DNA of 48,592 bases from an uncultured Candidatus Saccharibacteria bacterium (GCA_947304395.1 CAMZBA010000002.1:1-48592), one strand, 5' to 3'. Shown: positions 32,346-40,587, counted from the stretch's first letter. Numbers and translations are program-made. Notes: generated from the sequence alone by a model not told the origin.

Positions 32346-32815
32346 TGAAATACAACGAACTTTCTGTCAATAGAAACGATGACCGCAAACGTGTCGGTCG
32401 TGGTATCTCTGGCGGCCAAGGCAAAACTGCCGGTCGCGGCACCAAAGGTCAAAAGTCCCGCACTGGCCATCACAAATTGCCAGCAGGCTTCATGGGCGGC
32501 CAACGCGCCATTATGCAAGCTATTCCAAAGATGAAAGGCTTTAAGTCTATCCATGCTAAGGCACAAGTTGTTTATACTGATGCACTTAACGCGGTTAAGG
32601 GTAAAGTCGACAACTTCGCGCTTGCTGAAGCTAACCTTATTGCTGATCCATTTGCCAAGGTAAAAGTAATTAGCCGCGGCGAAATCACCAGCAAAATTGA
32701 ACTCGAAACACAATTTGCAAGCAAAACCGCCATTGAGGCAATCAAGAAAGCTGGTGGCAGCTTCAAGAAAGTCGCTGTTCCTGCTCGTAAAAAGCAAGAA
32801 AAAGAAGACAAATAA
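32345..32815 (+). CDS. rplO: 50S ribosomal protein L15
   Basis: The 156 aa include KRVGRGISGGQGKTAGRGTKGQKSR and a GFMGGQRAIMQAIPKMKGF segment, both typical. The C-terminal GGSFKKVAVPARK part is shorter and lysine-rich. It is last in this spc piece, followed by a terminator instead of secY. Confidence 0.96.
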   Translation: MKYNELSVNRNDDRKRVGRGISGGQGKTAGRGTKGQKSRTGHHKLPAGFMGGQRAIMQAIPKMKGFKSIHAKAQVVYTDALNAVKGKVDNFALAEANLIADPFAKVKVISRGEITSKIELETQFASKTAIEAIKKAGGSFKKVAVPARKKQEKEDK

Positions 32816-32839
32816 GCACCTAGTGTTTTATCGCAAATT

Positions 32840-32860
32840 GAGCCCTCCGGGGCTCTTTTT
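32840..32860 (+). terminator. intrinsic terminator of rplF-rplO
   Basis: GAGCCC/GGGCTC with a TCCG loop and TTTTT. Confidence 0.87.
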
Positions 32861-32881
32861 GCGGCCCTAAATACCTTATGC

Positions 32882-32910
32882 TTGACAATTTAAGCAGTAT
32901 ATGATAGAAT
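32882..32910 (+). promoter_or_regulatory. promoter of the DUF3841-like gene
   Basis: TTGACA (32882-32887), a 17-nt spacer and TAGAAT (32905-32910) preceded by TGA. Confidence 0.87.
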
Positions 32911-32948
32911 AGATAAATGCGGTTGCTTTATCAGAGGGGAGGGCAAAG

Positions 32949-33434
32949 ATGGTTCTTTATACAACCCAAAGTCCAGAGGTATATCGTATTATCCAAGAGG
33001 ATGGCATTTGCTTCTGCGACATAAGGAAAAGCCAAGTTTTCGACCTCTTTGAAAGGTCATATAATTGGCTCGAAGGCAAAGTTGGCGAAAGAGTAAGACG
33101 TCCAGCCGCGGCAAAAGGCTTAATCTGGGCCTATCATACATTGCCCGAATGGTTCGACTACCACTACAGCGGCGAAATCGGAAAACAAAACGTATTTATG
33201 CGTCTCGAAGTTCCGGACGAACAGGTAACTTTTATCGAAGCTATGAAATGGCAGAACGTCATTGATTGCTTTAGTTTAGAAGAAGCCGAAGATTTTGCGG
33301 CCGAGGGTGAATATGACGTATTCGATACGTCCGATGCCGAAGTGCCTCCCGAAGTGGTGTTTTGGCAGATCGATCGCGAATATGTAAAAGAGGCAATCTT
33401 TTATATTTGCGAAGAACCACACTATGACGATTAA
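32949..33434 (+). CDS. DUF3841-like protein
   Basis: The 161 aa open VLYTTQSPEVYRIIQEDG and continue with FERSYNWLEGKVGERVRRP and LIWAYHTLPEW. This order (T-x-Q at the start, Y-x-W-L with a basic helix, then I-W-A) is that of DUF3841 proteins, small cytosolic proteins of unknown role common in Firmicutes. The C-terminal part is acidic and closes with VFWQIDREYVKEAIFY. GGGGAGGG precedes the ATG. It is a single-gene module wedged between rplO and secY. Confidence 0.7.
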   Translation: MVLYTTQSPEVYRIIQEDGICFCDIRKSQVFDLFERSYNWLEGKVGERVRRPAAAKGLIWAYHTLPEWFDYHYSGEIGKQNVFMRLEVPDEQVTFIEAMKWQNVIDCFSLEEAEDFAAEGEYDVFDTSDAEVPPEVVFWQIDREYVKEAIFYICEEPHYDD

Positions 33435-33456
33435 CCGGGCAACGCCCGGTTTTTTC
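33433..33456 (+). terminator. intrinsic terminator
   Basis: AACCGGGC/GCCCGGTT with a 3-nt loop and a T run. It begins inside the DUF3841-like stop codon. Confidence 0.87.
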
Positions 33457-33501
33457 TTACATAAAAACAAATGTGCACATACCATTCTTAATAAGCTACC
33501 A

Positions 33502-33530
33502 TTCACAGACCATATCATTTATGATAATAT
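33502..33530 (+). promoter_or_regulatory. secY promoter
   Basis: TTCACA (33502-33507), a 17-nt spacer and TAATAT (33525-33530) preceded by TGA. Confidence 0.65.
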
Positions 33531-33553
33531 AAAGAGAGTAAATAAGAGGTAAC

Positions 33554-34966
33554 ATGAATTTTAAGACCATTTTTAAGTCTTTCAAGAACAAGGATATGCG
33601 CAAGCGTATTTTTGCGGTCGTCGGTATTCTGGTCGTCTATCGCTTTTTGGCCCATATTCCTGTCCCACTTGGAGACCAGACTACATTCAAACAAGCAATC
33701 GACAACTTTATTAACGGCACGGACTTTGGCGGCTTTATCAACCTAATTTCGGGTGGCGGCCTTACCAACTTCTCAATACTTCTAGTCGGTCTTTCGCCGT
33801 ACATTACCGCATCTATCGTAATGCAGCTTCTTACCAAAGCCATCCCGCGCATGGAAGAACTGAATAACGACGGCGAAGCTGGCAGACGCAAAATTAGCCA
33901 GTGGACCCGTATGCTAGCTGTTCCACTCGCAGTCCTCCAGAGCATCGCTTATATTTATATTCTTTTCCAAGAGCTACTCGCAGCCAACACTGGCGGCTCC
34001 GTAGAAGTCAGTTTCCAGAGCTGGGCGTTAGCTGTTACATCAATGACAGCCGGGTCAATTATCTTAATGTGGCTAGGAGAGCTCGTAACCGAGCAAGGCA
34101 TCGGCAACGGCATATCTACTATCATCCTCTGTAGCATTATTTCTTCATTGCCAAAAACCTTAACCCAATTCGGCGTAGCATTATTCAATACAAGCGCAGG
34201 TACATTAAGTTTATTCGGCTGGCTAGAACTACCAGTCAATCCAAACATGTTCTGGACTATCCTAGGTTTGGGCGCAGGTTTAATAGTAGTACTCTACATA
34301 CTAATCAAAATCAACGAAGCGCAGCGTATTATTACAATTAATTATGCCAAGCGCGTGCATGGCAACAGCGCATATGGCGGCATCAAATCAATTATGCCAA
34401 TTAAACTCATTGCGGCCGGTGTTGTACCAGTCATCTTTGCAGTCGCATTTCTATCCGTACCAGCATTTATCGGCCAATTAGTCCTACGTGCCGACCCAAC
34501 AAGCGTTATTGCCAAAAACATCGTTAGTTGGTTCACCGCACCAAACGCGAACACTTACGATTCCGCCACGGGCCTACAAGCGAAAGATTTTGTCTATCCT
34601 ACGCTCTACTTCATACTTGTGGTCATGTTTACCTACTTCTACACGAGTATTGTATTTAATGCCCAAGAAATCGCGGAAAACCTCCAAAAGCAAGGCGGCT
34701 TCATAGAAGGCGTCCGCCCGGGCAAGCAGACAGAAAAATATTTCAACAAAGTCGTGAACCGCCTCAACCTATTTGGCGCATTAGCACTAGGCATTATCGC
34801 AATGCTCCCATACATCGTAGACTACATATTTATCGCAACCACAAATGCTCCGCTTGGATTATCAATTTCTGGTACGGGACTCCTAATCGTAGTTACGGTT
34901 GCACTCGAAAATATGCGTCAAGTCAACTCTAGAGCACTAATGGTAACTTACGACGACTATCAATAA
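33554..34966 (+). CDS. secY: preprotein translocase subunit SecY
   Basis: The 470 aa have about ten membrane helices. Family marks are VVYRFLAHIPVPLGD in the first helix, LLVGLSPYITASIVMQLL (helix 2), WTRMLAVPLAVLQ, GELVTEQGIGNGIS and the cytosolic loop VFNAQEIAENLQKQGGFIEGVRPGKQTEKY. It forms the channel for unfolded proteins in the inner membrane. A weak AGAGG SD precedes it. The usual partners adk and map do not follow; a sortase-like gene starts 1 nt after the stop. Confidence 0.97.
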   Translation: MNFKTIFKSFKNKDMRKRIFAVVGILVVYRFLAHIPVPLGDQTTFKQAIDNFINGTDFGGFINLISGGGLTNFSILLVGLSPYITASIVMQLLTKAIPRMEELNNDGEAGRRKISQWTRMLAVPLAVLQSIAYIYILFQELLAANTGGSVEVSFQSWALAVTSMTAGSIILMWLGELVTEQGIGNGISTIILCSIISSLPKTLTQFGVALFNTSAGTLSLFGWLELPVNPNMFWTILGLGAGLIVVLYILIKINEAQRIITINYAKRVHGNSAYGGIKSIMPIKLIAAGVVPVIFAVAFLSVPAFIGQLVLRADPTSVIAKNIVSWFTAPNANTYDSATGLQAKDFVYPTLYFILVVMFTYFYTSIVFNAQEIAENLQKQGGFIEGVRPGKQTEKYFNKVVNRLNLFGALALGIIAMLPYIVDYIFIATTNAPLGLSISGTGLLIVVTVALENMRQVNSRALMVTYDDYQ

Positions 34967-34967
34967 T

Positions 34968-35654
34968 ATGGCACTAAAAATCAATCGTACTACGCGAAGG
35001 GTAATTAAGGGTATCGGCATAGCACTACTGATTATACTAGTCGCCATAATGCTCAAAATCCTGGTATGGGAAAACAACTATTACAAGACCAAAACAGGCG
35101 AAGAACGCGCCATGGCAGATGTGCCCATTACACAAATCGTCAGCGCACTAAATCCCTCAGAGACTGAGCCAACAACAGAAGAGATCGCTAAATATCAAGT
35201 TGAAAAGAATACGCCGCGCTACCTGGACATCGAAAGATTAAATATTCATGCCAGAGTGATAAAAACAGAAGTTGACACCAATGGCATCTTGGCAACGCCG
35301 GACAATATCTATGATGTGAACTGGCATTCTGGATCGAGCGCACCTGGCGAAGGCGGATACATAATAATTAGCGGGATCAACTCGGGAAAGACAAAAACTG
35401 GCACCTTTGCTAATCTCGACAGCATGGAAAAAGGCGACGAAATCTCTATCGAAAACGGCGATGGCACCAAGTTTAAGTACGAGGTTAAAGAAATTAACGT
35501 CATCTCCGATCAAAAAGACAGCGATGAGAATCTCATCAAAATGCAAACTAAACTAGACGATAAGGAAACCTTATCGCTAATTACCGTAAAAACAAGGCAG
35601 AATAGTCGCGAATTTGAGTCTCTCGTGATGTTGCGAGCTACTATTAAAAAATAA
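34968..35654 (+). CDS. sortase-fold protein without catalytic His and Cys
   Basis: The 228-aa protein has an N-terminal anchor at about residues 14-32, a linker and a sortase-like domain. The domain includes PRYLDIERLNIHARV, GILATPDNIYDVNWHSGSSAPGEGG, IIISGINSG, GTFANLDSMEKGDEISI and LSLITVKTRQNSREFES. In active sortases the GH of the (V/I)xxGH strand supplies His and LxLxTC supplies Cys. Here these read SGI and LITV, so both are lost, while the fold and an Arg further on remain. It probably has a structural or binding role. It follows secY by 1 nt and is likely cotranscribed. Confidence 0.75.
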   Translation: MALKINRTTRRVIKGIGIALLIILVAIMLKILVWENNYYKTKTGEERAMADVPITQIVSALNPSETEPTTEEIAKYQVEKNTPRYLDIERLNIHARVIKTEVDTNGILATPDNIYDVNWHSGSSAPGEGGYIIISGINSGKTKTGTFANLDSMEKGDEISIENGDGTKFKYEVKEINVISDQKDSDENLIKMQTKLDDKETLSLITVKTRQNSREFESLVMLRATIKK

Positions 35655-35676
35655 TTTATATATTTAGCTTTTAGTA

Positions 35677-35705
35677 TTTACTATTTGCCAAAAATTTGAT
35701 ATACT
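35677..35705 (+). promoter_or_regulatory. promoter of infA and the alpha operon
   Basis: TTTACT (35677-35682), a 17-nt spacer and TATACT (35700-35705) preceded by TGA. infA starts 13 nt after the -10, so the leader is only about 6-8 nt. Confidence 0.65.
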
Positions 35706-35718
35706 ACCAAGGTAATTT

Positions 35719-36003
35719 ATGGCTAGTCACAAGAAAACCGCTAAGGTCGCCAAGAGAGATGCGGATAATTCCGTAGGCGCCAAGAATAAGAAGGAAGTTA
35801 TTAAACTTACCGGAAAAGTCGTTGAAGCCCTCCCGGGGACCAAATTCCGCGTGGAGCTTGAGAACGGCCATATTATTGTTGCTCATATGTCGGGTAAAAT
35901 GCGTAAGAATTATATCCGTCTCGTGCCGGGCGACAAGGTGGATGTTGAGTTAACCCCATACGATCTCACGAAGGGGCGTATCAGCTACCGCCAAAAAGAT
36001 TAA
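35719..36003 (+). CDS. infA: translation initiation factor IF-1, N-terminally extended
   Basis: The 94 aa contain the full S1/OB-fold IF-1: [39 protein letters not shown] and [16 protein letters not shown]. Ordinary IF-1 is 72 aa; here a lysine-rich lead of about 22 residues ([12 protein letters not shown]...) is added. An internal start is unlikely, since no other ATG or SD lies near residue 24. Confidence 0.95.
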   Translation: MASHKKTAKVAKRDADNSVGAKNKKEVIKLTGKVVEALPGTKFRVELENGHIIVAHMSGKMRKNYIRLVPGDKVDVELTPYDLTKGRISYRQKD

Positions 36004-36011
36004 TTTTAATC

Positions 36012-36068
36012 GAAAGCGAGAGAATCCAGCTCGCAGATTTTATATCTGCAAGCCAGAACGATGCTTTC
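36012..36068 (+). promoter_or_regulatory. branched RNA leader between infA and rpmJ
   Basis: GAAAGC (36012-36017) pairs with GCTTTC (36063-36068), enclosing two hairpins, GCGAG/CTCGC (36016-36034) and CAGAT/ATCTG (36034-36048). Some bases are shared, so alternative folds compete. Such a junction ahead of rpmJ-rpsM is where the S4-controlled alpha-operon leader lies in other bacteria. Autoregulation is inferred. Confidence 0.45.
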
Positions 36069-36088
36069 AGAAAGGTAATTTTCAATAC

Positions 36089-36205
36089 ATGAAAGTTCGT
36101 GCTAGTGTAAAGAAAATCAGCCCTGATGATATCATTGTGCGCCGCAAAGGTGTACTTCGTATCATTAACAAGAAGAAACCTAAGAATAAACAAAGGCAGG
36201 GTTAA
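36089..36205 (+). CDS. rpmJ: 50S ribosomal protein L36, cysteine-free
   Basis: The 38 codons translate to [21 protein letters not shown], then a short basic middle, and end KNKQRQG. Standard L36 has C-x2-C...C...H zinc ligands (ICRNCKIIRRKG). Here ISPDD replaces ICRNC and no Cys remains, so this is the zinc-free form. GAAAGG precedes the ATG. It is 2 nt from rpsM. Confidence 0.93.
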   Translation: MKVRASVKKISPDDIIVRRKGVLRIINKKKPKNKQRQG

Positions 36206-36207
36206 GC

Positions 36208-36594
36208 ATGGCAAGAATCGCCGGTGTTACCATTCCTAGCGAAAAGCAAGTCTGGATTGGCTTGACTTACGTTTACGGTATCGGTCGCACCACTAGCAAA
36301 GCCATCCTTGCGGCGGCTAAAATAGAGCCGACCACTCGGGTGAAAGATCTCACCGAGGCTCAGGAACAGAAACTTAACGATATTATTTCTAGTAAATATT
36401 CCGTTGAGGGTGACCTAAAGCGCCTCGTGACAAACAATATTAAACGCATTAAGGATATCAATTCCTACAAAGGGCTTCGCCACAAGGCAGGTTTACCAGT
36501 CAACGGTCAGCGCACCCGCACGAATGCGCGCACACGCAAAGGTAAAGCTATCGCAGTTGGTGGCGCTCAACCAAAAGCAGCAAGTAAAACTTAA
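36208..36594 (+). CDS. rpsM: 30S ribosomal protein S13
   Basis: The 128 aa begin [30 protein letters not shown] and contain [27 protein letters not shown], the universal S13 end. S13 forms head-to-large-subunit bridges. Confidence 0.97.
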   Translation: MARIAGVTIPSEKQVWIGLTYVYGIGRTTSKAILAAAKIEPTTRVKDLTEAQEQKLNDIISSKYSVEGDLKRLVTNNIKRIKDINSYKGLRHKAGLPVNGQRTRTNARTRKGKAIAVGGAQPKAASKT

Positions 36595-36603
36595 GGAGTT
36601 AAT

Positions 36604-37035
36604 ATGGCAGAAGATACTACAGTCAAAACAGCTCCTGAAGTGGAGCAAAAAGCCCCAAAAGCTAAAGGCAAAAAAGGCAAACGCATTGTTCAAGCTGGTG
36701 AAGCTCATATTCAAGCCACCTTCAACAATACCATCGTGAGCGTTACGGACAAGAAAGGCGAAATTATCGCTGCTTCTTCCGCCGGCGCCAATGGCTTCCG
36801 CGGTTCCAAAAAAGGCACCGCATATGCAGCTCAAATCGCCGCGGAAAAAGTTGCCGAAATTGCTAAGCGTGATCATGGCATGAATAGCGTTGACGTCTAC
36901 GTCAAGGGTATTGGCCTCGGCCGCGACAGCGCAATTCGCGCTTTTAGCACTATGGGCATTTCTATCAACAGCATCACGGACAAAACCCCAATTCCACACG
37001 GTGGTTGCCGTCCTAAGGGAGAAAGGAAACCATAA
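36604..37035 (+). CDS. rpsK: 30S ribosomal protein S11
   Basis: The 143 aa carry an N-terminal lysine-rich extension of about 25 residues before the core. The core includes AHIQATFNNTIVSVTDKKGE, a SAGANGFRGSKKGTAYAAQ stretch and the end ITDKTPIPHGGCRPKGERKP. It overlaps rpsD by one base. Confidence 0.97.
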   Translation: MAEDTTVKTAPEVEQKAPKAKGKKGKRIVQAGEAHIQATFNNTIVSVTDKKGEIIAASSAGANGFRGSKKGTAYAAQIAAEKVAEIAKRDHGMNSVDVYVKGIGLGRDSAIRAFSTMGISINSITDKTPIPHGGCRPKGERKP

Positions 37036-37652
37036 TGGCACGCGATATTTCACCAATTGGCAAACAATCTCGCCGTGAAGGTTATGCACTTGCTCCAAAA
37101 GCGCAAAAAATCATGGCAAAAAAGACCGGGATTCCAGGTCAACACGCCGACATGCGCGTTCGTGGCGGTAGTCTATACTTGACTCAGCTCCGCGAAAAGC
37201 AAAAAGTACGCCGCATCTACGGCCTACTAGAGAAACAATTCGCTAAACTCATGCGCGAAGCACAACGCTCTGAAGGAATGACGGGCGAAAAGCTACTCGA
37301 ATATCTCGAGCGCCGCGCAGATAACGTTGTTTACCGCGCTGGCTTTGCGACTACTCGTCGCGCTGCACGCCAGCTAGTTTCACATGGACATTTCACGCTC
37401 AATGGTAAGCGCGTCGATATTCCATCAATCCGCCTCGATGCCGGAGACGTACTAGAAGTTCGTCCAAAATCAAAGAAAAATACTTACTTTAACAACCTTG
37501 AAAACATTATCGGCGCAGCTAGCCAGACCCCACTTTCATGGATGAAGGCAGATGCAAAGAAAATGAAAATCGAAATCACAGGTACACCAAAGCGTGAAGA
37601 AGCAGAGGTGGGCATCAACGAACAATTAATCGTCGAGTATTACTCACGTTAA
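37035..37652 (+). CDS. rpsD: 30S ribosomal protein S4
   Basis: The 205 aa include KQKVRRIYGLLEKQF, LLEYLERRADNVVYRAGF and the S4 RNA-binding domain ARQLVSHGHFTLNGKRVDIPS. No N-terminal zinc cysteines are present. S4 nucleates the 30S 5' domain and often represses its own operon. Confidence 0.97.
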   Translation: MARDISPIGKQSRREGYALAPKAQKIMAKKTGIPGQHADMRVRGGSLYLTQLREKQKVRRIYGLLEKQFAKLMREAQRSEGMTGEKLLEYLERRADNVVYRAGFATTRRAARQLVSHGHFTLNGKRVDIPSIRLDAGDVLEVRPKSKKNTYFNNLENIIGAASQTPLSWMKADAKKMKIEITGTPKREEAEVGINEQLIVEYYSR

Positions 37653-37661
37653 AGGAGAACT

Positions 37662-38585
37662 ATGACAAAAGTTATTCACGAAGCAGAACTAGCAGAAATC
37701 AAGGACCTTGGTGAGAACAGTTCAAGCTTTGTTATCAAGCCACTATATTACGGCTACGGTAACACACTTGGTAACTCCCTCCGTCGTGTTCTTCTATCCA
37801 GCATTAAAGGTGCGGCCATCACTGCTTTTCGCATTGAAGGCACTACGCACGAATTCTCAGCAATCCCAGGCATCGTCGAAGATACAGTAGACATCATGCT
37901 CAACTTAAAGAACATTCATGTCAAATCACATTCGGATGCCCCAGTTGAAATCCATCTCGAAAAGAAAGGTACGGGTACCGTTCTTGCTGGCGATATCAAA
38001 CTCCCAGCAGAGATTGAAATTGCCAACCCACAGCAGGTTATCTGCAATATCGATGATCCAAAATTCACCCTCAAGATGGATATGGTCGTCGATACCGGAC
38101 GCGGCTATCTAAGTATAGAGCAGTCCAGCGAAGATCGTGTTCATAGCGACATGATTGCGCTAGATGCCGTTTTTACGCCAGTACTTCGCGTTCGCTACAA
38201 CGCAGAAAACACTCGCGTTGGCCAAGACACCAACCTACAACAGCTCACACTAACGATTGACACTGACGGTACTATTACCCCACGTGAAGCTTTCGAAGAA
38301 GCTGCCGCCATCTTGGTCAACCAATATAAGGCGCTCGCCGGTAGCACTACCGTCGAAACCGCCCCAGCTCCAACTGCGAGCAAGACCGAAGACGAATCAG
38401 GCCTCATGCTTCCAATTGAAGACCTCGGCCTATCCGCACGCACTGCGAATGCTCTTCTCAATAACGACATTCACACCGTACGCGATCTCGTCGTATTATC
38501 AGAAAGCGACCTCAAAGAGCTTAAAGGCTTTGGTGCTAAAGCGCTCGATGAAGTTCGCGAGAAATTAACGGAGTTAAAAGTTTAA
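37662..38585 (+). CDS. rpoA: RNA polymerase alpha subunit
   Basis: The 307 aa have the dimerising N-terminal domain (GYGNTLGNSLRRVLLSSIKGAAITAFRI, about residues 28-55; then TPREAFEEAAAIL) and a C-terminal domain with helix-hairpin-helix IEDLGLSARTANALLNNDIHTV and LKGFGAKALDEVREKL. The linker is rich in Ala/Thr/Pro. AAAGGAG lies before the ATG. The CTD being intact means UP-element and activator contacts are possible. Confidence 0.97.
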   Translation: MTKVIHEAELAEIKDLGENSSSFVIKPLYYGYGNTLGNSLRRVLLSSIKGAAITAFRIEGTTHEFSAIPGIVEDTVDIMLNLKNIHVKSHSDAPVEIHLEKKGTGTVLAGDIKLPAEIEIANPQQVICNIDDPKFTLKMDMVVDTGRGYLSIEQSSEDRVHSDMIALDAVFTPVLRVRYNAENTRVGQDTNLQQLTLTIDTDGTITPREAFEEAAAILVNQYKALAGSTTVETAPAPTASKTEDESGLMLPIEDLGLSARTANALLNNDIHTVRDLVVLSESDLKELKGFGAKALDEVREKLTELKV

Positions 38586-39008
38586 ATGCATCGCCATGGA
38601 TATAAAGGGCGCAAGTTTGGTCGCGAAACAGACCAACGCACTGCACTAACACGCGGTTTGATGCGCTCCTTGTTTAAGTACAAAGCAATCAATACTACTC
38701 TCGCAAAGGCAAAAGAAATTCGTCGCCCTGCAGAGAAATTGATTACCCTCGCGAAGAAAGGCGACTTGGCTTCCCGCCGTCTCGTCATCGCTCGCTTGAA
38801 TGATCAATTAATTGGCAATGAGCTTTTCGATAATATTGCGCCACAAATCAAGCGCAATAGTGGTTACCTCAAGATAGAACGCACCGGTTTCCGCCGCGGC
38901 GACAATTCTGAAATGGCAACTATTTCCTTTGTTGATGAAATTAAAGACAAAGCCGAAGAAGCTCCAAAAGCCGAGAAGAAACCAGCCACCAAAAAGGAGG
39001 ATAAGTAG
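38586..39008 (+). CDS. rplQ: 50S ribosomal protein L17
   Basis: The 140 aa begin MHRHGYKGRKFGRETDQRTALTRGLMRSLF and keep RRPAEKLITLAKKGDLASRR. A lysine-rich tail extends beyond the usual 116-120 residues. It begins at the base after the rpoA stop. Confidence 0.96.
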   Translation: MHRHGYKGRKFGRETDQRTALTRGLMRSLFKYKAINTTLAKAKEIRRPAEKLITLAKKGDLASRRLVIARLNDQLIGNELFDNIAPQIKRNSGYLKIERTGFRRGDNSEMATISFVDEIKDKAEEAPKAEKKPATKKEDK

Positions 39009-39010
39009 TT

Positions 39011-39436
39011 ATGAAAACTTATAGCCAAAAAACCTCCGAAATTAGCCGCGAATGGTGGATTATCGACGCTGGCACTTTGCCACTTGGCAAACTCGCCGTC
39101 GTTATTGCAGATAAATTGATGGGCAAATCAAAGGTTACCTATACGCCACATACCGATAACGGCGACTATGTCGTAGTTATCAATGCAAAGAATCTCAAAG
39201 TTACCGGCGAAAAGATGACCGATAAGCATTACTATAGCCATTCCGGATTCCCTGGAGGGCTCAAGGATCTTACTCTCGCTGAAGTTATCGAGAAGAATCC
39301 AGCTCTTGCTATTGAGCAAGCAGTAAAAGGTATGCTTCCAAAGAATAAACTACAAGCCGATCGCTTAGCTCGCCTCCGTGTCTTTGAGGGCGCAGAGCAT
39401 GCTCACACGGCACAACAGCCAAAGGAGATTAAATAA
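39011..39436 (+). CDS. rplM: 50S ribosomal protein L13
   Basis: The 141 aa include WWIIDAGTLPLGKLAVVIADKLMGK, HYYSHSGFPGGLK and KGMLPKNKLQADRLARLRVFEGAEH, the canonical L13 blocks. It overlaps rpsI by one base. Confidence 0.97.
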   Translation: MKTYSQKTSEISREWWIIDAGTLPLGKLAVVIADKLMGKSKVTYTPHTDNGDYVVVINAKNLKVTGEKMTDKHYYSHSGFPGGLKDLTLAEVIEKNPALAIEQAVKGMLPKNKLQADRLARLRVFEGAEHAHTAQQPKEIK

Positions 39437-39840
39437 TGCCAGCTAAGAACGCAAAGTATACTTACGGAAACGGTAGCCGCAAAGCTGCTACTGCTACCGC
39501 TCGTCTTTACAAGGGCAAAGGTGAAATCACTATCAATGGCAAGCCAGCTTTAGAATTTCTAAGCGGCAACAAGACCTTGATGGCCGAAATCACTGATCCT
39601 CTTGCAATGACGCAAAAGCAAAAAGAATACGACGTTACCATCTTGGTTAAAGGCGGCGGCGTCGCAGGCCAAGTTGACGCTATCAAATTAGCCATCTCAC
39701 GCGCACTAGTTATCGAATTCCCAGAATTCCGCCCAGTGCTCAAGAAGGCTGGACTCATGAAGCGCGACCCACGCGAAAAAGAACGCAAGCATTACGGTCT
39801 CCGCAGTGCTCGCAAACGCGAACAATTCTCCAAGCGTTAA
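39436..39840 (+). CDS. rpsI: 30S ribosomal protein S9
   Basis: The 134 aa show TYGNGSRKAATATARLYKGKGEITING, the KGGGVAGQVDAIKLAISRAL block and the tRNA-contacting tail RKHYGLRSARKREQFSKR (with KR at the end, as required at the P site). It ends the alpha-operon run. Confidence 0.97.
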   Translation: MPAKNAKYTYGNGSRKAATATARLYKGKGEITINGKPALEFLSGNKTLMAEITDPLAMTQKQKEYDVTILVKGGGVAGQVDAIKLAISRALVIEFPEFRPVLKKAGLMKRDPREKERKHYGLRSARKREQFSKR

Positions 39841-39859
39841 TACGCCTGAAAAACCAAAG

Positions 39860-39888
39860 AATCTCCCCAGACAATGGGGAGGTTTTTT
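39860..39888 (+). terminator. intrinsic terminator of the alpha operon
   Basis: AATCTCCCC/GGGGAGGTT (one T-G pair) with a 7-nt loop and a T run. Confidence 0.87.
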
Positions 39889-39900
39889 GTATCTAAAGAC

Positions 39901-39930
39901 TTGAACAAATAACCATAAATATAATAAAAT
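39901..39930 (+). promoter_or_regulatory. promoter of the envelope operon, near-leaderless
   Basis: TTGAAC (39901-39906), an 18-nt spacer and TAAAAT (39925-39930). The first ATG is 9 nt after the -10, so the mRNA would have about 0-3 nt of leader. No SD is present. Confidence 0.65.
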
Positions 39931-39939
39931 ATAGCTAAT

Positions 39940-40587
39940 ATGAGGGTCAAAGAGTGGTTTATTAAGAACCTCCGCACTATTGCGATGTTCTTAGGAATAT
40001 TATTAGCAATATCAATCATAGGAGTGGTAGCCTTAAGGTTTTTCCGTAACGCAAAGCTAATAGTAATGGCAACTCCCCTAGATGCAACTATCAAAATAAA
40101 TGGTGCAAAATATCATAACGGCAATCATATATTCTTCGCCGGCAAGGTAACAGTAGAGATTAGCAAGGACGGTTTTGATACCCAAAAATACGAAGTAGAG
40201 CTAAAATCGGGGCAAACCGCCACCGTATATGCCGCACTGTCCCAAAGCGGCGACTACAAATGGTACACAAAACATCCAGAAGACTACGAAGCACTAAAAC
40301 TTATCGGCACTAACGAATCAAAAGACTACATCCAAGAAATCGAAAGCTCCAAACAAATCATTTCAGTTTTACCACTACACCAAGTCACGATGCTTACAAA
40401 TGGCAATAACGCACCTGACGGGAAACCATTCTACGAAACCGTTCTTACCAACGGCACATCAGATAAGAACTGTAGAGCAGTTTTCTGTCTCAAAATAAAA
40501 AACAATACTGGCAACGATAGTGTCGCTAGAAAACTAGTAGAAGACGCAGGCTTTAAGTATGACAACTACGGGATTATTTATGAATAA
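39940..40587 (+). CDS. membrane-anchored PEGA-domain protein
   Basis: The 215 aa have an N-terminal anchor at about residues 13-34 with basic residues on the cytosolic side. A PEGA-type domain follows: LIVMATPLDATIKINGAKYHNG, then GKVTVEISKDGFDTQKYEVELKSGQT (about residues 40-95). PEGA domains are short extracytoplasmic beta modules of surface proteins. The rest is an unclassified domain with NGTSDKNCRAVFCLKI. It heads a five-gene operon, and its last 8 bases overlap the next start. A paralogue closes the operon at 45046. Confidence 0.82.
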   Translation: MRVKEWFIKNLRTIAMFLGILLAISIIGVVALRFFRNAKLIVMATPLDATIKINGAKYHNGNHIFFAGKVTVEISKDGFDTQKYEVELKSGQTATVYAALSQSGDYKWYTKHPEDYEALKLIGTNESKDYIQEIESSKQIISVLPLHQVTMLTNGNNAPDGKPFYETVLTNGTSDKNCRAVFCLKIKNNTGNDSVARKLVEDAGFKYDNYGIIYE

